Origin: JALCLA01 sp965653565
Lineage (GTDB): Bacteria; Pseudomonadota; Gammaproteobacteria; Xanthomonadales; Xanthomonadaceae
NCBI GenBank assembly: GCA_965653565.1
Contig: CBFHAI010000003.1
Location: 62,001-126,000 of the forward strand
DNA: 64,000 nucleotides
Direction of reading: 5' to 3'
A model generated the notes under the pieces. The model saw nothing but the letters and a program-made list of their open reading frames with translations, was not told the origin of the DNA and searched no databases. Below, in pieces: positions 16,306 to 25,355 of the stretch. The position numbers and the translations under genes were made by a program. Each line of letters starts with the position of its first letter. Positions within the stretch are counted from its first letter, which is position 1.

Positions 16306-16337
16306 GCGCCGCGCGTTCCTCAGGGAGCGCGCGGCGC
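16306..16337 (+). terminator. Second tandem hairpin
   Basis: GCGCCGCGCG / CGCGCGGCGC form a perfect 10-bp stem around a 12-base loop that can itself pair (TCC/GGA). Together with the preceding hairpin it separates the two secreted-protein genes. No U-run is present. Confidence 0.45.
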
Positions 16338-16454
16338 AAAGCCTAGTCCCGCCCGGTGCGTCGCGCCAGACTCGATACATCGCGAGTGTTTTGAAAAGCG
16401 CGAAACGCCACGCATACTGGCGCCGCAGCCCAAACTGCGGATCGGAGACCTCCG

Positions 16455-17165
16455 ATGAAGCCAGCCCCTCTCGCATTGCTGATCCTGCTGCTGGCGGGCG
16501 CGCGCCCGGCCTTGGGCGGCAGCGAACACTTCCGTGATCATCACCCCGATCTGCATCACGCGGAACTGGCGCTGGAAAGGCTCGACAGCGGCGATGCCTC
16601 CGGCGCAATGGAGCATCTGCTGGTGGCGTCGCGCTTCGCATCGAAAGGCGCGCAGGCGCTGGTCGCGGAGTTGTACTGGGAAGGTCGCGGCGTGCCTCAG
16701 GATCGCGCGCTCGGTTACGCCTGGATGGACCTGGCCGCCGAGCGCGGCTATCCGCTGCTGGTGGCCAAGCGCGAGTTGTATTGGCAGGCGCTGACCGAGT
16801 CCGAGCGCACCGCGGCGACGAGCCGCGGCGTGGCGATCTACGACGAATACGGCGACGCCGCCGCCAAGCCGCGCGTCGAGAAATTGCTGCGCGACGGCGT
16901 GCGCGATGCGGTCGGCTCGCGCGTCGGCGGCAGCTACGGCTCGGTCGACGTGTTCACCAACGTTTCCAAAGGCATGCTGGGCGATCCGATCCAGGGCACG
17001 CGGCGCACCGACTATTACGCCGGCAAATACTGGCGTCCCGCCGATTACTGGTCGCGCGTGGATCTGGAGTGGCGCCAATTGCCGGAAGGCATCGTCGAAG
17101 TGCAGGAACTGACGCCGCGAAATTCGTCGAAGCCGCTGCCGAAGGAAAACGGCGAACGGCGTTGA
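16455..17165 (+). CDS. Periplasmic Sel1-repeat-like protein
   Basis: 236 aa with a Sec signal peptide (MKPAPLALLILLLAGARPAL, cleavage after ALG). One clear Sel1/TPR-like unit, QALVAELYWEGRGVPQDRAL followed by GYAWMDLAAERGYPL, occupies about 67-103 and is preceded by a weaker helical repeat (about 33-65). The second half (about 110-236) is not recognised. It contains RVGGSYGSVDVFTN and a Tyr/Trp-rich segment (TDYYAGKYWRPADYW) that may bind a ligand. Sel1 repeats mediate protein-protein contacts. GGAGACC precedes the ATG. It ends 15 bases from the convergent M36 peptidase gene. Confidence 0.65.
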   Translation: MKPAPLALLILLLAGARPALGGSEHFRDHHPDLHHAELALERLDSGDASGAMEHLLVASRFASKGAQALVAELYWEGRGVPQDRALGYAWMDLAAERGYPLLVAKRELYWQALTESERTAATSRGVAIYDEYGDAAAKPRVEKLLRDGVRDAVGSRVGGSYGSVDVFTNVSKGMLGDPIQGTRRTDYYAGKYWRPADYWSRVDLEWRQLPEGIVEVQELTPRNSSKPLPKENGERR

Positions 17166-17180
17166 GTTACGCCGACACGT

Positions 17181-20100
17181 CTATTCGAAGCCGCTCCTGA
17201 AAACCTGCATGCCGGTTGCAGGGCCGGTCGCCGTGCAAACCATGCGTTGTGCGGTGAGCGCGGCGAACGGCGTGTTGCTGAGGCCGGCGAAGGCGATGTC
17301 GTCGACGTCCCAGCCGCCGCCGCCGACCGCCATGTCCGAACCGATCGCGAATCGCAAGCGCACCGTCTGGCCGGCATACGCGGTGCCCAGATTCACCGTC
17401 ACCGGTTCCATCGCCGGATAAGCGGCATTGCGGCCGCCGTACGCTTTGCGCAGCGCCAACGGATTGTTGGCCGAGCCGCTGAGCGTGCCGTTGTAGGTGG
17501 GCGATGCGGCGGCGCCGACGTCGATCCAGCTGGCGCCGTTGTCGCGGCTTATCTCTAGCACGCCGCCGTCCCACTTGGTGGCGGGGCTGGCTTCGAAATC
17601 GTGTCGGTGGCGGAAGCTGACGACCAGCGGCGCCGACGGCGACACCTGCAGCGGCGGCGAGACCCACGCGCTGAGCGCGATGCCGTCGCCGTCCGGGCCG
17701 TGGAACCAATGGCCCGACGTGGTCGATGCCGTGCGCGTCCAGGCGAACGACGGGTTGTCGGTGCCCTGCAAGGTCGATGTCCACACCGGCGATGGTGCTT
17801 CGGCGTCGTCGGCCGCGGAAATCTGCGCGGCCAGGTCGATATTGGCGTCGAACGACAGCGTCCGGCTCTGTGGCGCCGCAAGCTGCGGATCGGTCCACGT
17901 CACGCTCACGTCGATGCGGCGTGCACCGCCGATCGGCGCAAGTGCGACGGGAATGCGAGCGAGCACCGACTCGAACGGCTGCGACGCCGGCACGGCAACC
18001 TTGCTGCCGGCCGGGAAGAGCACGCCCGGCGACGCGCTGCTCACGCTCACCTGAGTTGCGGTCAACGCGCTGAATCCGATATTGCGCAGCGACAGATCGA
18101 GCATCGCGGCTTCGTTGCTGTCGAGCACCCCGTCGATGTCGCAGGCGCCGATCGTGTCGTCGAGCGTCGCATCCGCCAATTCGAGCGAGCCGCCGGCCGT
18201 CGCGTAGCTTTCCACCACGCCCAGATTGCCGGCGGCGTGGCGGGCCGGCGCCACGGCACCGAAGCCGGCGCCGCGCTTGGCGAAGCCCTTGGCGCAGATC
18301 GCGAAATCCTGCGCGCTTTCCGCTCCAATCGCGGCGAGCAAGGCATCGCGCGCTTCGACGAAGGTCGGCGCGTTCGGTGTCAATTTGTAGCTCGCCACCA
18401 GATACGCTTTCATCCGCGTTTCGGCCTGGGCAAAACTCAATCGCGACGAATCGGCGAGCAAGCCCGCGTAGCATTCCCACAGCATGCTGGCCCACACTTC
18501 GCCGGCGTTGTGCACTTCGGAATTGGCGCCGTGCGGCATCGCCGGGATGCCGGCCGGCAGCGGCACGCCGTCCTGGATATGGCGGAACGTCAGCGGATTC
18601 TTCGTCATGTCGGTGCTGTACGGATAGCGCCGCAGCCCGAAGTAATAGCTGTTGTTGGGCGCCTGGCCGCCGACCACGAAACCCATCGCCGAATAAGCGC
18701 CGCCCACGTCGGCGCCGTCGGTGACGAGCAGCAGCAGCGAGTGGAAGTCGCCCCAGCCTTCGCCCATGCCGATGCCCTGCAGGTTCGACAGGCCGGCTGC
18801 GTCGCCGATCAGGCGGTTGCTGATGTAGTGGCCCCATTCGTGCGCGATGACGCCGTTGTCGATGCTGCCGTCGCGCCGCACCGCGGTCGAACGCGATAGC
18901 GCGCCGAACACGTTGCCGGCTGCCAGCGAATTGCGCATCGTATCGCCATCGGCACGCGTGATGCCGACCACCGGGATCGTGATGCCGGACTGCGAGCCGC
19001 TCATCGACGGATATCCGTACGCCGTGTCGTTCGCGACGATCAACCCGACGGCGCCGGCGGCCTGCGCGTTCTGCGCTTTCATGCCGATCGAACACAGGCC
19101 GCGATCGACCAGCGCGATCTTTCCGGCGATCGGCTGCGCAGGCGACTCGCAACCATCGCTCGCGGTGCCACCGTTGGCGGCGGCATCGTTCACGGCCGCG
19201 ATATTGGCCGCAACGTTGTAGATCTGGGCGCCGAACGGCGCATCCTGCGCCGCCACTTTGCTGCTGCCGTTCAACAGCAGGGTCGGCTGCGTGACGCCGT
19301 TGAAGGCGAACAATTGCATGCGCGGCCGCGCGCCGTCGGCCGGCGTGGCCATGTTGGCATTGTCCAGGCCCGTGTAGTCCTGCACGTCGATGCGCAGCGA
19401 GTCGCCGGCGAGGCCGCCGCGACCGTAGTTGTCGGCCTGCGCATTGCCGGACAGTTCGTCGAAGCCGGCGTCGTAGAACGCATCGTGCAGCCAGTTGCCG
19501 GTGTAGAACGCCTGCGTGATCGCGGCCTGCACCTGCGTTACGTTGGCGTTCGGCGCGAGCGCGACGTCGAAGCTGCGATCGAACACGCCGGCGGCCGTCG
19601 TCGTGGCGCGCACGTCGCCGCTGTTGAATCCGTCGGGCGACACCAGGTCGGCGAAGGCTTCGACGTTGTTGCCTGTGGTGGCGGCCGCACCCGCCGGCAG
19701 CCACGGGTCGTTGCGGCTGAAAGGCAGATTCTGCAGCGTCACGCGCGCCGTCGGCACGAACGGCGGCTGGCTGCCGTCCGGCACGCCGGTCGGATGCGGA
19801 TGAAAGCTGTTGCCCTGCGGACCGGACAGCGGCCGCAGGTCGGCGGCGTCGGCCCATACGCGATACGTGTACGCCGCGTGCGCGCTCAGGTCGTGACGGA
19901 ACAACACGCCGCCGTCCTTCGCCGAAATCACGTGCGCGAAATAGCGCTCGCCATCTGCAGCCGCGACCTGGCTTTCGACATACCACGCCGGCGTCAGGCC
20001 GGCGGCTTGGCGGAACCAGACCGGCTTGACGCGCGGCGGCGCCGACAGTGCGAGCGCGACGCCGGTTCGCGCAGGCAGCGCGGCGGCGAAGAAGCGATAG

Positions 20101-20750
20101 GCACCGTCGCTGCGCTGCCGCTGCATCGAGTTCGCGAGCGACTGGCCAGGCAGGCCGTGATCGTCGAGCGCGCAGGCGATGGCGTCGCGCTCGTCGCGCA
20201 GGAAACCCAGCGCGGCGAGCGAAGCCTTGGTTGCGGCGGCGCTGCGCCGATGCGTGCTCGAAACGTGGCCGGCGACGGCGGTGAGTTCGCCGTGACGGTC
20301 GCTCAGCAGGGTCACCGTATCGCGGAACACCTCGAAGCCTTCGACCCGCTGCCGCAGGCGCAGCAAGTGCGAGCCGTTCGGCAGCTGCTGCTCGTCGTAC
20401 GCTTCCAGCGCATCGACATCCGCCGCCGACAGCCGATACAGCGGCGCGAGTTGCTTGAGGCGCGCCTTGGCCGTGGCGATCGGATCGGCCCTGCGCAAGG
20501 CCTTGCTGCGCGCCGGCGACATCGCGCCGACCCAGAGGAAACTCGGCACGCCGAGGCGCTCGTCGCGGTGGCCATGGACGCCGAGCCTGGCGAACTCGGC
20601 TTGCGATTGCGACGGCGCACGCTTGGCCTGCGACAGCGCATCGAACGCCGCAAGCGATTGCGCCGCCACCATCCCGGGCAACGCACCGCACGCGAGCGCA
20701 CTGCAAGCCAGGGCCAGCCATCGGGCGGCCCGAAAATTCGTCCACGACAT
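17181..20750 (-). CDS. Secreted M36 (fungalysin) family metallopeptidase with PA domain
   Basis: 1189 aa. A signal peptide (about 1-32, ending GMVAAQS) precedes an FTP-type propeptide (about 60-300). The zinc site HEWGH (637-641, in VIAHEWGHYISN) and the downstream NAGEVWASMLWECY region are characteristic of M36. A PA insert (about 455-560, IAGKIALVDRGLCSIGMKA) lies within or before the catalytic unit. The C-terminal third (about 830-1180) is beta-sandwich material, probably adhesin or CARDB-like. The protein ends VFRSGFE, a tail shared with two other secreted proteins in this window. The ATG at 20750 was chosen because it opens the signal peptide. It is an extracellular, probably nutritional, protease. 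Confidence 0.9.
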   Translation of the reverse strand: MSWTNFRAARWLALACSALACGALPGMVAAQSLAAFDALSQAKRAPSQSQAEFARLGVHGHRDERLGVPSFLWVGAMSPARSKALRRADPIATAKARLKQLAPLYRLSAADVDALEAYDEQQLPNGSHLLRLRQRVEGFEVFRDTVTLLSDRHGELTAVAGHVSSTHRRSAAATKASLAALGFLRDERDAIACALDDHGLPGQSLANSMQRQRSDGAYRFFAAALPARTGVALALSAPPRVKPVWFRQAAGLTPAWYVESQVAAADGERYFAHVISAKDGGVLFRHDLSAHAAYTYRVWADAADLRPLSGPQGNSFHPHPTGVPDGSQPPFVPTARVTLQNLPFSRNDPWLPAGAAATTGNNVEAFADLVSPDGFNSGDVRATTTAAGVFDRSFDVALAPNANVTQVQAAITQAFYTGNWLHDAFYDAGFDELSGNAQADNYGRGGLAGDSLRIDVQDYTGLDNANMATPADGARPRMQLFAFNGVTQPTLLLNGSSKVAAQDAPFGAQIYNVAANIAAVNDAAANGGTASDGCESPAQPIAGKIALVDRGLCSIGMKAQNAQAAGAVGLIVANDTAYGYPSMSGSQSGITIPVVGITRADGDTMRNSLAAGNVFGALSRSTAVRRDGSIDNGVIAHEWGHYISNRLIGDAAGLSNLQGIGMGEGWGDFHSLLLLVTDGADVGGAYSAMGFVVGGQAPNNSYYFGLRRYPYSTDMTKNPLTFRHIQDGVPLPAGIPAMPHGANSEVHNAGEVWASMLWECYAGLLADSSRLSFAQAETRMKAYLVASYKLTPNAPTFVEARDALLAAIGAESAQDFAICAKGFAKRGAGFGAVAPARHAAGNLGVVESYATAGGSLELADATLDDTIGACDIDGVLDSNEAAMLDLSLRNIGFSALTATQVSVSSASPGVLFPAGSKVAVPASQPFESVLARIPVALAPIGGARRIDVSVTWTDPQLAAPQSRTLSFDANIDLAAQISAADDAEAPSPVWTSTLQGTDNPSFAWTRTASTTSGHWFHGPDGDGIALSAWVSPPLQVSPSAPLVVSFRHRHDFEASPATKWDGGVLEISRDNGASWIDVGAAASPTYNGTLSGSANNPLALRKAYGGRNAAYPAMEPVTVNLGTAYAGQTVRLRFAIGSDMAVGGGGWDVDDIAFAGLSNTPFAALTAQRMVCTATGPATGMQVFRSGFE

Positions 20751-20927
20751 ACGAAAGACCCCGAGCAATGGCCGGATGCTGGCACGGGGCACTCCCGGGC
20801 ATTCGGCGCGCGGATTCTTGCGCAGAGACGCTTAACGCATGGGCGAAAATGCAGCCAAAGCACCGGCGAATTGCGCAACGTGTGAGAGAATCGACGCATT
20901 GAACCGGGCTCGGCCACCGTCACGACC

Positions 20928-21776
20928 ATGAAATTCAACGGTACAGATCGCTACGTCGCCACCGACGAACTCAAGCTCGCGGTGAATGCGGCGATCACGC
21001 TGCAGCGCCCGCTGCTGATCAAGGGCGAACCCGGCACCGGCAAGACCCTGCTGGCCGAAGAAATGGCGCTCGCCCTCGGCGCGCCGCTGCATGCCTGGCA
21101 CGTCAAATCCACGACCAAGGCGCACCAGGGCCTGTACGAATACGATGCCGTCAGCCGCCTGCGCGATTCGCAACTCGGCGATCCGCGCGTGCAGGATGTG
21201 AGGCACTACATCAAGCGCGGAAAACTGTGGGACGCCTTCGACAGCGAGCAGCGCGTGGTGCTGTTGATCGACGAGATCGACAAGGCCGACCTGGAATTTC
21301 CCAACGATCTGCTGCACGAGCTCGATCGCATGGAATTCCACGTCTACGAAACCGGCGAAACGGTGCGCGCCAAACTGCGCCCGATCATCGTCATCACCTC
21401 GAACAACGAGAAGGAACTGCCGGACGCCTTCCTGCGCCGCTGCTTCTTCCACTACATCGCCTTTCCCGATCGCGAAACGCTCGAGCGCATCGTCGAAGTG
21501 CATTACCCGGGCATCGGCAAGGATCTGGTCGCGCGCGCACTCGAAATGTTCTTCCAGCTGCGCGAGGTGCCGGGGTTGAAGAAGAAGCCGTCGACGTCGG
21601 AACTGATCGACTGGCTCAAGCTGTTGCTCGCGGACCAGATCCCGCCCTCGGCGCTGCTCGAACGCGATCCGGCCAAGGCGATCCCGCCGTTGTACGGCGC
21701 GCTGATCAAGAACGAGCAGGATGTGCAATTGCTCGAGCGCCTGGCCTTCATGCACCGGCGCCAGAGCCGGGCCTAG
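20928..21776 (+). CDS. MoxR-type AAA+ ATPase
   Basis: 282 aa. Walker A is GEPGTGKT (33-40), Walker B is LLIDEID (112-118), sensor 1 is IVITSNN and the arginine-finger region is ELPDAFLRRC. It belongs to the MoxR/CoxD-like branch that works as a chaperone with VWA partners to mature or insert cofactors into enzyme complexes. The VWA gene follows after 12 bases, so the two form a chaperone pair. The client is not in the immediate neighbourhood: left is a peptidase on the other strand, right is zwf after 220 bases. No CO-dehydrogenase genes are seen. Confidence 0.88.
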   Translation: MKFNGTDRYVATDELKLAVNAAITLQRPLLIKGEPGTGKTLLAEEMALALGAPLHAWHVKSTTKAHQGLYEYDAVSRLRDSQLGDPRVQDVRHYIKRGKLWDAFDSEQRVVLLIDEIDKADLEFPNDLLHELDRMEFHVYETGETVRAKLRPIIVITSNNEKELPDAFLRRCFFHYIAFPDRETLERIVEVHYPGIGKDLVARALEMFFQLREVPGLKKKPSTSELIDWLKLLLADQIPPSALLERDPAKAIPPLYGALIKNEQDVQLLERLAFMHRRQSRA

Positions 21777-21788
21777 CGGTTCGCCGTC

Positions 21789-22958
21789 GTGCTGCTCGGC
21801 CTGTTCGAGAGCCTGCGCACCGAAAAGGTGCCGGTCACCTTGCGCGAGTGGCTCGATCTGATGGGCGCGATGGATGCCAACCTCGCGTTCGCCGATCTCG
21901 ATGCGTTCTATCACCTGGCGCGCACCGTGCTGGTCAAGGACGAGCGGCATTTCGATCGCTATGACCGCGCCTTTGGCCATTTCGTGCGCGGCATCGCGCG
22001 GACCGATGTCGATATCGCGGCGCAGATTCCCGAAGACTGGCTGCGCCAGACGCTGCAGAAACTGCTCACCGCCGAAGAGAAAGCGGCGCTCGATGCGCTC
22101 AGCCTCGAGCAGTTGATGGAGGAGTTCCGCAAGCGGCTGGAGGAACAGAACGGCCGGCATTTCGGCGGCAGCCGCTGGATCGGCACCGGCGGCAGCAGTC
22201 CGTTCGGTGCCGGCGGGTTCAATCCGGCCGGCATGCGCGTCGGCAACAAGGGCGGCGCGCGCAGCGCCGCCAAGGTGTGGGACCAGCGCGCCTATCGCAA
22301 CCTCGACGGCGACGCCGAGCTGAGTCCGCGCAACCTCAAGCTGGCGCTGCGCCGGCTGCGTCGTTTCGCGCGCGAAGGCGCGGCCGAGGAGCTCGACCTC
22401 GACGCCACCATCGACGCCACTGCGCGCGAAGCCATGCTGCACGTGCGTTTCCGGCCCGAGCGCCACAACGCGGTGAAGGTGCTGCTGTTCCTCGACATCG
22501 GCGGCTCGATGGACGATCACGTCTATGCCTGCGAGTCGCTGTTCGGCGCCGCCAAGTCCGAGTTCAAACGGCTCGAACATTTCTATTTCCACAATTTCCT
22601 TTACGACCATGTCTGGAAGGACAACCGGCGCCGCAACGCCGAGCGCACGCCGACGCTCGATCTGCTGCGGCGATACAACCCGGATCACAAGGTCGTCTTC
22701 GTCGGCGATGCCGCGATGGGGCCGTACGAAATCACCCAGGCCGGCGGCAGCGTCGAATACTGGAACGAAGAGCCCGGTGCGGTGTGGTTCCAGCGCCTGC
22801 GCGATCGTTTCCGCAAAGTGGTCTGGATCAATCCGAACCCGCCGGAGCGCTGGCGTTACATGCAGTCGACCGAACTGGTGCGCGAGCTGGTGGACGACCG
22901 GATGTATCCGTTGACGCCCGAGGGGCTCAATCAGGCCATGCGCTGGCTCGGCAAATAG
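21789..22958 (+). CDS. VWA domain protein (CoxE-like), partner of the MoxR ATPase
   Basis: 389 aa with a GTG start 12 bases after the MoxR stop. The N-terminal half is helical (DUF-like, residues 1-120), followed by a Gly-rich linker (122-158) and a VWA domain (about 225-389). The MIDAS-type motif reads D236-I-G-G-S240 rather than the usual DxSxS, so the first Ser is replaced by Gly; the later metal-supporting segments (FVGDAAMG, about 302-309) lack the usual Thr. Metal binding may be altered. The role is inferred from family MoxR-VWA pairs as substrate adaptor of the ATPase. Confidence 0.82.
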   Translation: MLLGLFESLRTEKVPVTLREWLDLMGAMDANLAFADLDAFYHLARTVLVKDERHFDRYDRAFGHFVRGIARTDVDIAAQIPEDWLRQTLQKLLTAEEKAALDALSLEQLMEEFRKRLEEQNGRHFGGSRWIGTGGSSPFGAGGFNPAGMRVGNKGGARSAAKVWDQRAYRNLDGDAELSPRNLKLALRRLRRFAREGAAEELDLDATIDATAREAMLHVRFRPERHNAVKVLLFLDIGGSMDDHVYACESLFGAAKSEFKRLEHFYFHNFLYDHVWKDNRRRNAERTPTLDLLRRYNPDHKVVFVGDAAMGPYEITQAGGSVEYWNEEPGAVWFQRLRDRFRKVVWINPNPPERWRYMQSTELVRELVDDRMYPLTPEGLNQAMRWLGK

Positions 22959-23181
22959 CGGCTGCCGGCGCCGATGTAACGGGTTTCATCGGTGGAATCC
23001 GGAATGATGCAGGCGCGCCGCCGCCGGGTCCGGGATTCCGCAATGCAGCCGCTCCCGCGGGCTACGAGCGCGCGCGCCGCTGCGGCATACTGTCATTGCG
23101 CATTGCAATCGTATGCAGGCGCCGCGCGCTGGTGGCTTCGCGCTAACCTGCTGTGTCCCTCCACGGAAACCAAGAATAATC

Positions 23182-24648
23182 ATGTCGACCAGCGCAGCCT
23201 CGCTGCTGACGATCTTCGGCGCCACCGGCGACCTCGCCCAGCGCATGTTGCTGCCCTCGCTCTACGGGTTGCAGAGCGACGGGTTCCTGCCGCGCAACCT
23301 GCGCATCCTGGGCACCGCGCGCAGCGAACTGGATGCCGAAGGCTTCCGCCACGTGGTGGCGCAGAGTATCGAGCAGCGCGTGCCGGTCAGCGAACGCAAC
23401 GACGCCACCTTGCGGGCGCTGCTCGAACGCGTCGATTACTGCCCGGCCTCGGTCGACGATGCCAACAGCATGCTGCCACTGGCCGACGCCGTGCGGCGCG
23501 GCCGCGGCGATGGCGACGCGGTGTATCACCTGAGCACGGCGCCGCGCTTTTACGGGTCGATCTGCAGCGCGCTGGGCATCCAGGGCCTGGCCGGCAGCGG
23601 CACGCGCGTGCTGCTGGAAAAGCCGATCGGCAAGGATCTGGCGAGCGCGGTCGAGATCAACGACGGCGTGGCCGAAGTGTTCGACGAAAACCGCGTGTTC
23701 CGCGTCGATCACTATCTGGGCAAGGAAGGCGTGCAGAATCTGATCGCGCTGCGTTTCGGCAACGCGCTGTTCGAGCCGCTGTGGAATGCGCGGCACGTCG
23801 AGCAGGTGCAGATCACCGTGGCCGAAACCGTCGGCGTGGAAGGCCGCGGCGATTACTACGACGATTCGGGCGCGATGCGCGACATGCTGCAGAACCATCT
23901 GCTGCAGCTGGTCTGCCTCACCGCGATGGAACCGCCGTCGCACTTCGACCCCAGCGCGGTGCGCAACGAAAAGATCAAGGTGCTGCGCTCGCTGCGTCCG
24001 ATCAGGCGCAACGAAGTGGCGAGCGAAACCGTCGCCGGCCAGTACACCGCCGGTGCCATTGATGGCGTCGCGGTGCCCGGCTATCGCGACGAACTCGGCC
24101 GCGCCAGCCGCACCGAAACCTTCGTCGCGCTGCGTGCCCATATCGACAACTGGCGCTGGTCGGGCGTGCCGTTCTATCTGCGTACCGGCAAGCGCATGCC
24201 GCGCCGCTCCACCGAGATCTATCTGCAGTTCCGCGCCGTGCCGCATTCGATTTTCGCGCAGGCCGGCGCGCAGGTGAGCCCGAATGCACTGCTGATCCGG
24301 CTGCAGCCCGAGGAGCGCATCGAAATGATGCTGATGCACAAGACGCCGGGGCTCGATCGCGCCGGTTTGCGCCTGTCGCAGGTGGCGCTCGATCTCGATC
24401 TGCACGAGCAGTTCGCCACGCACCGCCGCCGGCTGGCTTACGAGCGCCTGTATCTGGATGCGATCGAAGGCAACGGCACGCTGTTCGTACGGCGCGACGA
24501 AACCGAAGCGGCGTGGCAGTGGGTCGATGCGATCCTGGCCGGCTGGGCGCAATCGGGTTCGGCGCCGAAACCGTATCCGGCCGGCACTTGGGGCCCGAGC
24601 AGCGCGGTGACGCTCACCGAGCGCCACGGCCACAGCTGGCGCGAGTAG
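23182..24648 (+). CDS. zwf: Glucose-6-phosphate 1-dehydrogenase
   Basis: 488 aa, full length. It oxidises glucose-6-phosphate to 6-phosphogluconolactone with NAD(P)+, the entry to the Entner-Doudoroff pathway. The N-terminal coenzyme fingerprint is IFGATGDLAQRM, and the active-site block RVDHYLGKE is at about 174-182, with conserved Lys at 181. The ATG at 23182 matches the family N-terminus; an earlier in-frame ATG would add a non-homologous extension. It opens a five-gene operon and the next gene starts 5 bases after its stop. The 220-bp upstream region contains the dyad ATTGC-N5-GCAAT (23095-23109), but no HexR-type site is obvious. Confidence 0.96.
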   Translation: MSTSAASLLTIFGATGDLAQRMLLPSLYGLQSDGFLPRNLRILGTARSELDAEGFRHVVAQSIEQRVPVSERNDATLRALLERVDYCPASVDDANSMLPLADAVRRGRGDGDAVYHLSTAPRFYGSICSALGIQGLAGSGTRVLLEKPIGKDLASAVEINDGVAEVFDENRVFRVDHYLGKEGVQNLIALRFGNALFEPLWNARHVEQVQITVAETVGVEGRGDYYDDSGAMRDMLQNHLLQLVCLTAMEPPSHFDPSAVRNEKIKVLRSLRPIRRNEVASETVAGQYTAGAIDGVAVPGYRDELGRASRTETFVALRAHIDNWRWSGVPFYLRTGKRMPRRSTEIYLQFRAVPHSIFAQAGAQVSPNALLIRLQPEERIEMMLMHKTPGLDRAGLRLSQVALDLDLHEQFATHRRRLAYERLYLDAIEGNGTLFVRRDETEAAWQWVDAILAGWAQSGSAPKPYPAGTWGPSSAVTLTERHGHSWRE

Positions 24649-24653
24649 CGAAC

Positions 24654-25355
24654 ATGGGCTGGAGCGAATACGACTACCGCAACGGCGAGGCACTGGAAGC
24701 GGCCTTGGCCGAAAGCCTGCGCAGCCTCGCGGTGGAAGCGGTGACGGCGCGCGGCCGCGCGGTGTTCGCGCTGAGCGGCGGTTCGACGCCGTTGCCGCTC
24801 TATCGCCGCACCGCGGCCAGCGACGCGCCGTGGTCCAGGGTGTGGCTGTTGCCGACCGACGAGCGTTGCGTGCCGCATTCGCATCCGGCCTGCAATTTCA
24901 CCGCGCTGTGCAACGCCTGGGCCGCGGCCGAAGACATCGAAGTGTTGTCGTTGACGACCAGCGACGGCGATGCGGCCACGTCGGAAATCCTCGCCCGCGA
25001 ACAGCTTGCGCGGGTCGCCGCCGATTTCGATGCCGTCATTCTCGGCATGGGCGGCGATACGCACACGGCGTCGTTGTTCCCCGGCGCGCGGCAACTGGCC
25101 GCCGGCCTGGCGAACGATGCGCCGGATGCGCTGCGCATCGACCCGCAGCCGCTGCCGCCCGAAGCGCCATTCGCGCGCATCACGCTCAGCGCGGCGCGTC
25201 TGCGCCGTACGCGTCAGTTGCATCTGGTGATCGTCGGCGAAGCCAAGCGCGAAGCGCTGCGGCGCGCGCAGGCCTCGCACGATCCGATGCTCACGCCGAT
25301 TTCCGCCTTCCTGCACGACGACGAGGTGCGCGTGCATATCCACTGGAGTCCGTGA
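24654..25355 (+). CDS. pgl: 6-phosphogluconolactonase
   Basis: 233 aa. It hydrolyses 6-phosphogluconolactone to 6-phosphogluconate. Family blocks are FALSGGSTPLPLY (about 38-50), LPTDERCVPHSHPACNF and LGMGGDTHTASLFPGA (about 132-147). The last replaces the usual DGHTASLFP by DTHTASLFP, a minor change. The ATG at 24654 lies 5 bases after zwf. Its stop shares one base with the edd start (TGATG), so translation is coupled. Confidence 0.94.
   Translation: MGWSEYDYRNGEALEAALAESLRSLAVEAVTARGRAVFALSGGSTPLPLYRRTAASDAPWSRVWLLPTDERCVPHSHPACNFTALCNAWAAAEDIEVLSLTTSDGDAATSEILAREQLARVAADFDAVILGMGGDTHTASLFPGARQLAAGLANDAPDALRIDPQPLPPEAPFARITLSAARLRRTRQLHLVIVGEAKREALRRAQASHDPMLTPISAFLHDDEVRVHIHWSP

Noticed and set aside
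19314..20885. Long plus-strand frame opposite the M36 peptidase
   Set aside because: Same antisense effect. It is Arg-rich with no homology-like features and lacks a ribosome site.
23095..23109. ATTGC-N5-GCAAT dyad upstream of zwf as a HexR site
   Set aside because: It does not match the known HexR consensus (TGTARTwwwAYTACA) and has only 5-bp arms.
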